Shown here in pieces: positions 1 through 11,658 of a DNA stretch of 64,000 nucleotides; the stretch's first letter is position 1; every line of letters starts with the position of its first letter. A program made the position numbers and the translations under genes. Source of the DNA: Zelopaecilomyces penicillatus (Eukaryota; Ascomycota; Sordariomycetes; Hypocreales; Pseudodiploosporaceae); contig VCCP01000001.1 in the NCBI GenBank assembly GCA_005765155.1, forward strand, positions 4,960,001-5,024,000, written 5' to 3'. Under the pieces are notes generated by a model that saw nothing but the letters and a program-made list of their open reading frames with translations, made no database searches and had not been told where the DNA came from.

Positions 1-1
1 A

Positions 2-640
2 GTTGTCTTCAAGGGCACCAGGTTTGTATCAGCACCGAGCAAGACTCTTGCGCAGTGCGTCAAGATTCGAGAAACACAGGCGGCAGAAGCCGCCATTACC
101 AGCTCGAGGGCACCAAGCCCGCCGGTTGTAGTCATCAGCGAACCCTACAATGCCTTCATCCTCACCTCACCTCGATTCGGTCTAACGACCGACGATGTCA
201 ACTCGGCCCTCAAGTCTGATCTGGCAAGTCAGTCATCCCTACACTTCACCATCAACTTTCTCCCAAGCGAGGAAGTTCTCATACGGGCTACAGCGCACTA
301 CTCATCATTCCTCACCCCTACCGCCGTTGAGCAAGCCCTCACGGCACTCAAGCCGCGACTCGACGGCGCAGTCAAGCGTCTCGACGTGGCCGGTAACATA
401 CTGCTCTGCCATGTAGACAATAACGACCATGTCTCCCGCAGAGAGGACCTCAGCCGGCAGGATGCGTCCGGGTGGAGCGCCGTTGCCAGCAGGGCCACCA
501 AAAGGGACGACAGCAAAACGGAGGAGCCACTTGCCAGGGGATCTGGCAAGAAAATGCTGGGGCTTAGGAGAAAGAAGGTCGAGAGCAACCAGCGGGAGAC
601 ACCCTGGGCTTCGCAACTGGACGGAGATGTCGAGTGCTGA
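2..640 (+). CDS. Unidentified protein, C-terminal part (5' end outside window)
   Basis: The frame is open from base 2 to the TGA at 638-640, giving about 212 residues, so this is the 3' end of a gene that begins before the window. I do not recognise the family. The first 130 or so residues look like a folded domain (alternating hydrophobic stretches, an SEPYNAFILTSPRFGL segment, and a helical LTPTAVEQALTALKPRL segment). The last 80 residues are charged and low in hydrophobics, with a basic patch (KKMLGLRRKKVE) that suggests a disordered tail. No intron is needed. An ATG at 386 opens the same frame but is internal. The downstream sequence is non-coding. Coding status is supported by the uninterrupted frame and normal composition, but function cannot be stated. 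Confidence 0.7.
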   Translation, partial: VVFKGTRFVSAPSKTLAQCVKIRETQAAEAAITSSRAPSPPVVVISEPYNAFILTSPRFGLTTDDVNSALKSDLASQSSLHFTINFLPSEEVLIRATAHYSSFLTPTAVEQALTALKPRLDGAVKRLDVAGNILLCHVDNNDHVSRREDLSRQDASGWSAVASRATKRDDSKTEEPLARGSGKKMLGLRRKKVESNQRETPWASQLDGDVEC

Positions 641-1490
641 AAAGGGGGGTGGTGGTTTGGTTCACATTACATGTCATGTCGAGAGACAGCATGGTGATAT
701 TGGTTCTTCTGTAACGACAGGATTATGCGATACAACAACATTCAAATGAATTGTAAACAAAAATTGGGAGAAATAAATGTTTCATGTACACGCCCCTCGG
801 CTCGTAATTCCCCGTTTGTTTGTCTTGCAGCTCTCAATTTACAATTGACCAGATCCATTGGCCGGTTTACACAGCACTGCATGTTGTGCATGAAAAGACG
901 GCCCATCTAAGCAAAAGGTGCCACTTACACTAATACCTCCGTGCATGCCTCGTTATTAAGAAAGTGTAATACCAGACAGACGCACACATCTGCACACACT
1001 CACACACTCACACACTCACACACACACATCCATGCGATTCAAAAAGGCGTCGGGGGTGGTGGGAGTGGACTTAATTAGGGGAGCAAGCATCTGATGCAGG
1101 ACATGAGTAAGGAAAAGAGGCGGCTTTCAACTCTGCCAAGGCGTCCAACGCCGGAACCAAGACTGCCGGATGCTTGATGGCGTAAGGGTATCACGCGACA
1201 ACCCTTCGCAAACGCAAAACATCGTCACATGCTTATCACTACACCATCATCTCACAACCCCCAAATCCACATAAGCCAAAATCTGCATGTCTCAGTTTCA
1301 TTCCCTGTTGGCTCTGCGCTATCCGTCTCTAGTTCATTATGTGTACAGATCCCTAATTAACAATCATTACGTAGGCGGCAAAGCCTTCTTCACTCATACA
1401 AGTACAATAATATGGTATCACATCACGGAGCGATCTCACCGCCCGTCATTCTGCTCTGCTCCACACTCATTCCAGCGGCGACGGCTAGTC
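641..1490. other. Intergenic, convergent 3' regions
   Basis: This lies between the stop of the left-edge gene and the stop of the Bem46-like gene. It holds a CA/CT microsatellite (about 992-1029) and AT-richer stretches consistent with 3' UTRs. No coding frame is supported; the 69-codon frame at 1287-1496 has no recognisable content. Confidence 0.6.
992..1029. repeat. CACACACT/CA microsatellite
   Basis: A run of CACACACT units followed by pure CA dinucleotides, in the intergenic 3' region. Confidence 0.9.
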
Positions 1491-2805
1491 CTATAAGCGG
1501 ACTTTCTGTCTAGACTTCTCGCTTGTAGCGTCCGCAATGAAGTCAGATATGGCCTCAAAGTAACCATCTTCCAGAACACTGGAGTTGTGGTCACCACCGG
1601 GGAAGCTCTTCCAAGTTTTGTTACTCGACGTTGATAACTCGTACAGTTGACGCATGTGGCTGGGGCTGTTTATTGCATTAGCATGCTGAATTCATATCAG
1701 GAAGCAACAGAAATAATGAGTGATGAAGACTGGATAGTCAGGGATAAATAGATGCTTTCAAATCAAAACCAAAAGAGGTTCATATTTTGTGGGTGATGCA
1801 AATTTGATCATCATACAGTCCATGGAAAAAGCGAGTGTGCTTGCAGGGTTGTAAAAAGGGAAATAACTCACGGGACAATTTCATCCTGTAGACCACTGAG
1901 GAACAGTATGGGCACGTGTTTGATACTCGGCACAATCGAGTCACTCCCCCATACCTGATGACACAGCAGAGTAAAGTATTTTGCTGGTGGAATGACGGAA
2001 GGAATAAGCTTTCTCATAGACAGAAAGGTATTCTCCAAGATCAGCCCCGCAATGTCACCATGACCTTGGTTCTTGCCCACCAGCTTGATGCTCACAGCAC
2101 CTCCCAAGCTTTGACCATATACGATCAAACTGTGGTCTCTCGTTTCCGCTCTATCTCGCAGATAGTTCAAGCCAGTCTGCGCATCCAGGCTCAAGCCAGA
2201 TTCGTCCGGCTCTCCTGTTGAAGTGCCATAACCTCTGTATTCCAGCATGAAGACATTGCAGCCAATCATTCTGATGAGCACTCTAGCAATAGGCAGCCGG
2301 TGACCAATATTTCCAGCATTGCCATGGAACATCATAACCGTGACATTGGAGTTTTTACCACCCCTGGGTCCACGGATGTAGAAAGCCGACAGCTTTTCGC
2401 CATCATCGGTAGGTATGACAAGCTCCTCAAAGTCCTTGAACCCATACTGTGAAGGTCCAGGCACATCAGTTCGAGAATTGGGGGGCATATGCGAAGGATA
2501 GATCAGAGCCCTAGAGCCGAGTTAGTATATGTGGCTTAAGTCACATGTGGCCTAAGGGAAACGAACTTTTGCTTGAAGTATAGGAGAGAGGTGAGCATGG
2601 CAGCAATACCCTGTGACACATATTGTAATTAGCCAACCAATCCAAAGACAACTGATATGCATTCAGAATGTACATTTCAAGGACTCACCGTCGACGCAAG
2701 AGCCGGCAGCCGCATGTAGCCTGCGACAGAGCTCAAGAACGATGCCGTCTGCTCCAAGTAATTATTGATCGTCGAGGGTGCCGGAGACGAGTTGGGGTTA
2801 GACAT
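1491..2805 (-). CDS. bem46: Bem46/ABHD13-type alpha/beta hydrolase
   Basis: Four coding exons on the minus strand: 2805-2689, 2610-2567, 2510-1872 and 1665-1491, giving 324 residues. All three introns have GT donors and AG acceptors and preserve frame. The N-terminus carries a hydrophobic anchor-like segment (about residues 20-52) followed by the family landmark ALIYPS. The hydrolase core shows the oxyanion HGNAGN (about 116), the nucleophile elbow GQSLGG (Ser about 188), an acid Asp in LQDEIVP (about 263) and the catalytic His in GGDHNSS (about 293). The last residues come from exon 4, so a model stopping at 1868 would lose the His. Family members are ER/membrane-associated serine hydrolases; in Neurospora BEM46 is linked to ascospore germination, and mammalian relatives include ABHD13/ABHD17. 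The substrate is not predictable here. It is divergent from the LYAR gene across a 5 kb gap. Confidence 0.9.
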
Positions 2806-5473
2806 GGTGAGCCGGTTCCCTTTACCTTGTTCTTCTTCTCGCATGTGGTGAGCCGTCAACGCAATCAATCAAATTGGGCTTTGGTCCTTGCCCCATAGTC
2901 AGGCTTGGCCCATTAATAAGGTAATGGAAAAGCAGCTAATTGGTACAGTGAGAACAGGCCCCAGCAGGGTGAAGCAGCACGACGAATGAGGTTCACCGGA
3001 TAGGCAAGGAACACCACCAGTTGGACCTGAATCAAGCGGTCGCCCTGCTTATCGCACGGAACCGGCCTCCGGCCGCCAAACGAGTTGAAGCAGGATTGAC
3101 TGGGTCAGACACGGAATAGTAGGGGTTATTGAAGCCCGGAGAAGCTGTGAAGCTAGACCTGCTCGTACTATCCGTTGATGAAGTCCTCTTTACAGGTGCA
3201 TCATGCAAGCCAATGTGTGCTGTGGTTGTGGTGGATGAAGACCAGCAACGTGTGAGCCAAGTTGAAAAAGAAAGACGGTGAGAAGAAAGGTTGGGACAAG
3301 AAGGTGAAGAGTGGCAGAATTGAAGGGTTCCAGGGCGGTGGGCGCCAAACCAGCCTAGCAACCACAAACTCAATATGATTAGGTGGGGGCTTGGGGGCTT
3401 GGGGGTATGAGAAACCTCATCTCCCCCAATTAAAATGAGCTACCCTGCATCGTTTGATTAACCACAAGAACGCCCCGAATGCACTCGTCATTTTGTGCTT
3501 TGACAACTGTACCGTATTTCGTACATACGGACGTACGTATACACACAAAGCTTAACGGTGCTTGTAAAAGGGGGGGACGGGCCGTGAAAACGCTGGTCTC
3601 TGATTGCGAAATGCAGGTCTTGCAGTTGTAACTGATGGCGAGCTACTCAGAGGTACGTAGTATTCCGAGCATCGTCCCAAATCGTAATTACTGCCTACCA
3701 CTGTCCAGGTGAGACAAACCAAGGAGGCCGAGCACAAACTTTAAACAAAGGTCGTATGTGTACACACAAGTTCCCATACACAATACAATGGACACAAGTG
3801 TGCGTGGTGAGACTTATGTCGTCGTTATACGGAGTTTGCATGGCCTCATTGCGGAGCAATGAGCTATGATGACATAGTCACCAGTGCGATTAATGAGGAC
3901 GCTCCTGAACCTTCATTACACAACACGGAGATTATCCGTCATGGACGGACCGAACTACTACGTATGATGCTCCAAAGTAAGGGAGCGCAGCATACAAAGT
4001 AGGTATTACGTCGTTACCCCATACAGAGAGAGTTTCGAGAAAAATACAAAACAATTGCCCCAACGTCAATGACTCGTTGGAGTGAGTGGCACCTGGGAAC
4101 TCATCAATTGACTGAATCGGGGCCATATCATGTCTGTCAAGTCAGATTGGATCAGGACAGCAAGCATGTTGTAAGCCGCTCGAATAGAACACAGGGGAAA
4201 AGGCGAGCGAGCGTTGGTCCAATGAGTATCGGACAGGTTTGTTGCATCTTCCCCAGGCTTTCTGTCAGACCACAGATCTCCCGGCACCACAGGCAGTGGT
4301 ATTAATTACCACGTGCATTTCATTGGCACCGGGACCAATCTGGGCAAAGGGTTTGGATCGACTGGCTTTCTGCCAGACTCATATTTCGATGGAACCCAAT
4401 ATTACAAGCGACCAAGAGAGTGGCTGCATGCTCCAAGTCACCCAAAGCGGCCGTGTTGCTAATTAATCACCTGTATTTTGACAGAGATCGGTCGAAGGCC
4501 TGGGACCTGCATGCGGGGCTGTCCCAGAACAAGCAGGTCGTGCAAGAGGTGCGCCATCAATGATGGCCTTGCTTGCTCATACTGTGGCAGATGGACGGTA
4601 TTTGCTTTTGTCTGGGCTGCCACGAGATTGTGCCTACGCGATGGGCCAACTCGGCGTGTGCGAAGCGTTCTGCGTCGCAAACATCAGCCTTCAGTCATCC
4701 ATCGTCCCACGCAAAGACCACTCCTAGCACCCAGACCAACGCCGAGACGCGCCCTCCTCGCCAATGGCTTTACTGGTCATGCAAAATGCTGTAAGCAACT
4801 ACTCTGAACAATCTCAGGGGAATGCCCCCAAACGTCCGGCCCCCTCAGTATTCAGCGTGTACGGGTAATATTCTGAAACCTGGAAGCCGCTGTGTGAGGT
4901 GGTGGTATTGAGTCCATCCATCCTGCAACCCCTCCTTGCTGTCCCATACCAAACAAAACTTGTTGCTTGAAAAACCCGGAACACTCACCCAGGTGTGTTA
5001 GCGCCCTGTCTAGATGGGCCCCTGAGACATCGTCCACACCATCACCAAGCTCAAGGAGGGGTATCACTTTGAGCTCTCCCGGGCGAGGACGCGCGCACGA
5101 GACTGAATTGTGGCTACTGCAACGATCATCATTTGATGGCGTCTTTATTAGTTAGCAGGCTCCGGTCGGGGAATGCGAATAGCCCCGTTAATGGGGGGTG
5201 CCATGACGAGCACGTTTTCCCTTAGATCGCATGTTTGGACTCGAAAAATACCAATGTAACGAGCCAAGCAAGGGGATGGGCGGAAACGAGGTTGAAGGTC
5301 TTTTGGGTTTGGTGGTGATGTGACATACATACATACACACATGCTAAGCTTATCCATTTGGCAGCCCCCATCTTGACGCCTTGCTGCGCGCCCAAACAGC
5401 CAAGTCCCGCAAAGAGTAACCACTATACCATATTTTCTACCAAATATGGACCGGGCTAGTACTATTGGGCATA

Positions 5474-5485
5474 TACTACGTAGTA
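5474..5485. repeat. 12-bp perfect palindrome TACTACGTAGTA
   Basis: Exact copy of 49380-49391. Related shorter forms (TACTACGTA) occur near 3957, 59203 and 59291. Confidence 0.9.
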
Positions 5486-7221
5486 AGGTAAGGCACCGAT
5501 AGACCTTTGGACGAATGGTTGGAGGTTTCCATGCGATATTCATGAGTCTTTCATGCAAGCCCATAAACGCGCGTCACAGACTCACAGCCATGCTGAGCAC
5601 TGGATTGGACTGCCCCTGCAGCAATAGCTGGTAGTTGAAATACTAAGGTAATTCTGGCTGGGTAGCACGCTCGCAGGTGTGGTGCTTGACGATGGATTGG
5701 CATTGGCTGGATGGCCGCAAACATGGGCCAACGATCCCGCCTCTGCCGTGGGGAACAACTGCATTTCGATGATGTTTCCACTTTCTGCTAGGCAAATATT
5801 TATTGACCTCCTCAGAGACATCTCGACGACCTCCAACAACCAGTAGCATCATGATAGTCTGTACATATGATCGCTCTTTTGCTCAGGTGAATACAGGCTG
5901 GTACGCCGATAGGTGAACGAAAGGCAAGGTGGAGGCAAGCCTGTGATATATGCCTCAGTGGTCACCAGCCCATCTGGCCCCCATGACCTGCCGTCCTCCG
6001 TTCTGGGATACATTACATACTGATACATACATAAATCACCATACATGTTCCATTATTCTCATCCGCAGGAAACGTCGCAGCGAAGTGTAATATAGTGGCA
6101 ACTCCAAGGATGAGCCATGCTTAGAACGCAACCTTCTCCGCACACACAGACTGATGGGTTAGATGGATATATTAAGAGGCTCGATACGAGCCCCCAAACG
6201 AGGCTTCCCTCTTCCAGCTCGGGACGGCGCTACGAGACGATGCCGGCGCCATCTTCGTACTTGGGCAGCCACACAAGCTACAACTTTGGTCCTCTGTTCT
6301 GGGTTCTGGCACTCAGAAGCGTGAAGCACAGAGGGCATCATGGTCAGCCCACGGGGGCGGAGGTACTGTGGCTACACCCGGCGTGGCAGAGGAAGCACAT
6401 GCTCATGTGACCGTTACCGGGTCGTTTTGCTAAGATTAGCGCTGTTAGCCAATCATATCGCAGCGTCAGCCAGGTTTCGGGCGCTGGCGCACGGATGCCG
6501 CGTTCTAAATGGCATCTGAGTAGGGCTTGAAGGGGGGTGTGAGCATAGCCCGTCGTGCATGTCCCGTCGCCCCCCTTCCCCGTTTGGCAGTCGGCGCATC
6601 GAGCACCAAAGCCGGGCTGTTTACAGGCTCCCAGCTCCCCCCCAAAACCCCACTGGACGGGGGAGAGAGAAAGAGAGGGGCAGCACCACCTAACCAAATC
6701 GTCTACCAGGCCAGCCAGCCAGCCCACTGAAGGCTTGCAACTTCAGTGGGTGTCGGCGGCTTCACTGAGCCCTGATCCGAGGCTGGGGTTCCCCTGACAC
6801 TGCCCACTAGCCAGCGAGTAAGAAGCTGTCAGGATGAGAACCTGAAAGGAAAAAAAAACTCTTGGCCTCCACCATCCCAGCAGCTAGTGACGATTCTCAC
6901 CTTTTTGCGCGCCGCAGCAACATCAAAACAAAAAAACAGCGCCCACTATCATCAACAACAAACGCCCCTCCCCCCAATTTCCGACCCCATCTCGGCATCG
7001 CAGCTTTATAGAAAGACAGGACGTGATATTGATATCAGAGAGATAAAGTGAAAAAAAAAGAGCGCACCTAAGACTCTCTAATCATCTCGCTTTCCCACTT
7101 TCCCTGGACACGCGCTTTTGCGCCGCTCGAGCACCTGACGCTTTCCCCTCTAGCTAGGCGCCTGCCCACCCCTCCAAGCCCTCTAGACCCTCCAAGGTCC
7201 CACCCCCAAGAGCCCTTCCAA

Positions 7222-7259
7222 CACTCACTCACTCACTCACTCACTCACTCGCTCGCTCA
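7222..7259. repeat. CTCA tetranucleotide repeat
   Basis: About eight tandem CACT/CTCA units ending in two GCTC variants, within the presumed LYAR 5' leader. Confidence 0.9.
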
Positions 7260-7857
7260 TGTACCCTCGTCAGCGCATCCGCCCCTCCATAGGTTCCATC
7301 AATCCCAGTTCCCAGTTCCTTAGTTCCCAAGCTCTGTTTTCTCCCGCCGCGCGATCGAGGGGCTGCTTCTGCTTCTGCTTCTGCTTCCGACAAACCCCCC
7401 CCAGGCCTATCAGCTACAGTTGGCAAAAGTCCACAAACCTCCCATCAGATCTCTTTCTGAGACGCATTCCTCTAAACGACACCCCCTTGCGACCTGGACG
7501 TTCGACGTTTGGACAAGGCAAAAGACAAGAAACAAAAGACCGACCAGAACAAGTCCCTGACTGACTGTACCTGGCTGCTCCGCTGTCTCTCTGTCTCTCG
7601 GTCTGCCACGCTGCGACTCTGCCACACTCACTGCCACGCTTCCTCCTCGCCTTGTCGTTTTCTCTTCCTCGAATAATATCGCAGCCGCCTTGCTGTTGCA
7701 AAGCGACCACTCAGCGCACGGCACATCTGCAAATTCCCCTCAAAAAACCACTCAGGCAAGCCCGTCAGAAACCGCATCCAGTCACCAACCAGGCCTGCCC
7801 AACTCCCGCCCGTCACCCAATCACCAAAGTGTCAGTGTCGTGTCGCCAGGGAAAAAA

Positions 7858-9770
7858 ATGGTTTCCTTCTCTTGTGAGGTAGGGTCAATAACAAAAGCCC
7901 CTCCCCCAACTCAACTGCCCTCCATGCCCAGCCCTCTGTACCTTGCTTGTCTTGCCTGTCATCATCCGTTCCACCACCACACACTCCCTCCATCCACCAC
8001 CCCATCCCACCACTACACCGGGGATCACTATATCCTGACATCACACCAACACACCAACATACCAACACGCCACCTCCCCAAACAAGCTATTTCAAGCACC
8101 ATCCGTTCGACTACTACTTCGTACTCTATTACTACCTACCTACTTTCCTACCCGCTGATCCCCCCTGTCCACCCTCTTGTTTCTGATCCTTCTTCCCACC
8201 CCCCTTGATCTGTCTCGTCGTCGCTCAAATACCCATCGAATACCACCGTTTCGTCCATCTTCCTCTCCTCCACATTGCACTAGCCTCATTATCCTTCAAC
8301 CTCGACCTCAACTCCATCTTCAACTCAGAAACCAAAAGTCGAACTCGACTCTGCTTTGGCTATCCACTAACACTTCTATACTCAGACGTGCGGTGACGTC
8401 TTAACCAAAAAGAAGCTTGATCCTCATCGCAACCGCTGCCGAGGTTGTACTTTTACCTGCATCGATTGCATGGTACACTTTCCCGGAGTCGAGTATCGCT
8501 CCCACACTGTAAGTTCCATCATCGACCAAGACAGATCTTTGTGTGTTCTGTGCGACAAAACACACTCACTCTACTGCGTCGTTCTTGGTATTGACCCTTC
8601 ATTTCGCAACAGTCATGCATGTCAGAGGAGCAGAAGTATCAGGGAGCATTGTATAAGGCAAAGCCGAAGAAGTTTCAGCAACAGAAGCCTGCGGATTCGC
8701 ATCATCAACCTCACAATACAGGCGCCATGGCTCAGCAACAACCCTACATCGAAGACATTGGCGAGGACGGAGAGTACGAGTCGTGGCACGACTATGAAGC
8801 ACACACCGAAGATGGAAGGTCTCCCGCCGAGCCCCCGCCAGAGGCACCTACGCCTCCCTCCGCCGCCAACGATGACAACGTTAATGTATTTGACTATATG
8901 GTCGCAACCGGCCAAACTCCCAATGCCTCCAACATGAATTTGCTTCAAGAAGAGCAAGAACCCGATTGTGGCGAAAGCACATCTTTGGTTCGGTACGAGC
9001 CTAAGCCAGAGAAGCACCTGGATCCCATTTCCTTGATGGAAGATGATACAGGCGACACTCTGGTTGAATACGGCTCTGTTCCCGTGCCCACCGATGGCTT
9101 TGTTACCCCTGGAGCGAAACTTGAGCGACGCAAGACGAAGGATGGCGAACTAAAGAAGGACAAGAAAAGAAAGCGCCTACACGTTGATGTACCTGGCGAC
9201 CAGGTTATGACTGATGCCCCACCTGTTCTGCACTCGGGTCTCACTGGTGGCTTGAAGAGTCTCATGCGCCCAGTCTTCCCACCATCGCCCGACTACTCAG
9301 GCGGCGATGTTGCGGAAATTTCTCCCGCCAGTCCCCTCAAGAAAACAAAACATTCCAAGCACTCCAAGAATGGGCAACTCAGCAACAGCATCTTCGGCAT
9401 GATTGCAGGTGGTAACCACAAGGTCAAGTCGAAGAAGCAAAAGACATCCAGGAAACACTCCCATCGACACCGCGACGAGAAGGAGCCTAAACTTATTGAG
9501 TATCGGCCCAATTCAAAAGACGGCAAAGATGAGGCCGGCGATAACCAAATGATTGTCTTCAAGCCCCGTGCTGATGTCTTCCTCGGATTCGTCAACAAGG
9601 GCCCAGATAGCGACCGTGGATGCAGTATGAACAAGGCACTCAAACGATTTCATCGCGAACGCCAAGCCGCCGGCTCTAGCATGCCAAAGGGGAAAGAAGA
9701 AAAAGAATTGTGGAGGTCACTCCGACTACGACGCAATGAGCGTGGCGAGATTGTTCTTTTCACAGTATAA
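7858..9770 (+). CDS. LYAR-type C2HC zinc-finger nucleolar protein
   Basis: Exons 7858-7878, 8386-8508 and 8613-9770 give 433 residues. The first coding exon is only 21 nt (MVSFSCE), followed by a 507-nt intron with a CTAAC branch site near 8367. Exon 2 completes the zf-LYAR double C2HC finger: Cys in SCETCGD, His in LDPHRNRC, the paired Cys of CRGCTFTCIDC, His in YRSHT and Cys in SCMSEEQKYQGALY. The remainder is long, acidic then Lys-rich (KKDKKRKR, KKTKHSKHSK, KSKKQKTSRKHSHRHR), typical of nucleolar proteins, and ends in a conserved-looking helical segment (MNKALKRFHRERQ...LWRSLRLRRNERGEIVLF) resembling the C-terminal domain of fungal LYAR homologues. Family members act in ribosome biogenesis and growth. 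An ATG at 8619 opens the third exon in frame, but starting there would delete the zinc finger. Confidence 0.9.
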
Positions 9771-10530
9771 TTATGCAGGGGCTTCATCCTGGAGATGACG
9801 CTGCTCAAGGCGGGCGCATGGTGTCTTCAGGCTGCTGGGAGTTTTTAGGGGGTTTCATATTGATGCTCTTTTTTCTGATGACTCAAGACATCTTACATGT
9901 ATTTGTCCACAACTTTTGTATTCGATATTGTTTTGACTGGGCCTGTGTAGATGATGACCAGGCTGTCTTGTTTGAACATGGCTGAAGCTTCGAACCGTGC
10001 CTGCTGGTGCAGGTACTGATGGTATGAACGCACGGGAAAAAGATTCTGTTTGTTCTACCTCCTTTATTGTTTTCCTACACCAAAGCAAGAAGAAAAAAAA
10101 AACGGAAAAGGAAACTAAAGAAAAAGAGGGGATGCTTGTATCGGATACTTATGCTGGAGACGCACATGGGACAATGTTGCGATGAGGTAATGGCTGGGGG
10201 GCAAATGATACCACGGATGGGAATTTCTTGTTTTATATTTTGGTCTACAAAATGCTAGCATGGCATGATTGAATCGCTTTTCTGATTCATCCGACACAAT
10301 TGTCTCCTATTTTGATTCCATGTCTCATGTTGGCCGGCTTGGCTTCTTTTGTGGGAGGTGTGCTTTTGTTTTTGTGCGGTTAAGCCTCAATGCTTCAACT
10401 TGCTCAATCATACATCACTCTCATATGGGGGGCTGTTGCTACAGATTTTGGTTTGGTTTTGTCTTCTCAGCATTGCATTATTTACATGTACACAAATATA
10501 TATAAAATGTATTCTAGTGAATCATCTCTT
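9771..10530. other. Intergenic, convergent 3' regions
   Basis: 3' flanks of the LYAR-type gene (+) and PEX10 (-). T-rich and TG-rich, with a short purine run near 10090-10130; no gene seen. Confidence 0.6.
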
Positions 10531-11658
10531 TCACATAACCCGCAAGGGCAGAATGTGCTGCACCATGGCTTCCCTTCTACACAGAGGACACTCGGGTTTC
10601 TCTCTCACCCAGTCACCAATGCATTCCCAGCAGAAAACATGCCCACATTGAGTGGCGGAAGGGTCTTTCAGCTCTTCCAAGCACAATGTACACTTCCTTT
10701 GCTGGCTTCCCTTGATATAATTCATGACTTTGGCATCCTCCAGATTGAATCTCGGGCCACTTACAACTGGCGTGTGCGTTGTGGCGGCGAGGTCGACCCT
10801 GCTGGTTTGAGGACCTCGGTTGCCGAGCTCAGAGAGCAAAAGGTCGCTGTTGGCAGAGTAGGAGTTTTCGTGGTCCAGTGAAATATCGACACTGCCGGAT
10901 TGGAACGCGGCTCTTTCACGTTGGGCAGATGCGCCAGATGACAGGGTATCTCGGACGTGGAAGTAGCCTTGAACTGCGAGCTGAATAACGAGCAGGACGC
11001 CGAGGATCTCGTAGCCCGCGCGGTCGGGGGTATCGGGGATTGTGTGTGTAAAGACGTATCGGAGGGAGAGGAGACGCTTCGTGAGTTCGTAGTAGGTGCC
11101 GTTGAAGTAAAAGAGGGCAAGGGTCACTGCCTGGATAGGGGCCGCAGACGTGAGTGAGGATAAGTGATTGGAGAGGTACCCCCAAAGACGAGCCTCCCTC
11201 CCCGCAGCCTTGCCCTTTTGCTGGAGCGAATCGAGTCGCCGCTCGACGAGCTTCCGCAGCCGTGATCGCAAACCAGGCAAAATGCGGCTCACCAGATACG
11301 GCAGCAGTATGGTCCCAGCGATGTAAGCAGATCGTGTGTGCAGGGCAGGGAGCTGGCCGCCGCCAGGGGAAGAGGCATCGACCTGAACGAGATCGCAGTA
11401 TTCCTCGCCGAGGGTGCGGTTCCCGGGGAGGGTTGTGAGAGAAAAGTAGACGAGGGTGGCGAGGGAGCGCAGCTCTGGGGAGAGGGCGTGGCTGGAACGC
11501 GCGCCGAAGAGGCGGCGGTGGAGGTCGGTGAAGGTGTTTGCGAGGTAGCCGGTGAAGTAGGCGTCCTTTTGGTGCGCGCGGACGATATCGGGAGCGGCGG
11601 CGAACGGGAATGGCGAGGAGGAGGAGAGAGAGGTGGGAGATGTCGATGGAGAGGCCAT
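10531..11658 (-). CDS. PEX10: PEX10, peroxisomal RING E3 ubiquitin ligase
   Basis: A single exon of 375 residues. The N-terminal Pex2/Pex12-like membrane domain covers about residues 20-250: it begins PDIVRAHQKDAYF, includes LGEEYCDLV and several hydrophobic segments (AGTILLPYLVSRILPG, PIQAVTLALFYFNG, YEILGVLLVIQLAVQGY). A low-complexity linker follows, then a C-terminal C3HC4 RING (about 323-360): CTLCLEEL, CGHVFCWECI, CPLC. Length and architecture match fungal PEX10. With PEX2 and PEX12 it forms the peroxisomal-membrane ligase complex that ubiquitinates the import receptor PEX5 for recycling. It is divergent from the ERD1-like gene, with ATGs about 880 bp apart. No introns and no missing RING ligands. 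Confidence 0.95.
   Translation of the reverse strand: MASPSTSPTSLSSSSPFPFAAAPDIVRAHQKDAYFTGYLANTFTDLHRRLFGARSSHALSPELRSLATLVYFSLTTLPGNRTLGEEYCDLVQVDASSPGGGQLPALHTRSAYIAGTILLPYLVSRILPGLRSRLRKLVERRLDSLQQKGKAAGREARLWGYLSNHLSSLTSAAPIQAVTLALFYFNGTYYELTKRLLSLRYVFTHTIPDTPDRAGYEILGVLLVIQLAVQGYFHVRDTLSSGASAQRERAAFQSGSVDISLDHENSYSANSDLLLSELGNRGPQTSRVDLAATTHTPVVSGPRFNLEDAKVMNYIKGSQQRKCTLCLEELKDPSATQCGHVFCWECIGDWVREKPECPLCRREAMVQHILPLRVM

Larger units (their letters stand above)
2806..7857. other. 5 kb divergent intergenic interval
   Basis: This separates the Bem46-like gene (-) from the LYAR-type gene (+). I see no coding region: the many frames of 60-138 codons overlap on both strands and have no family resemblance. 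From about 6850 to 7857 the plus strand becomes strongly pyrimidine-rich with short A-runs and a CTCA repeat, as expected of promoter plus 5' leader of the LYAR gene. A perfect 12-bp palindrome lies at 5474-5485. Confidence 0.6.

Noticed and set aside
4478..4807. 109-codon frame with Cys-rich start (MRGCPRTSRSCKRC...)
   Set aside because: At first suggested a zinc cluster, but the Cys spacing fits no binuclear cluster, and the rest is Arg-rich chance sequence.
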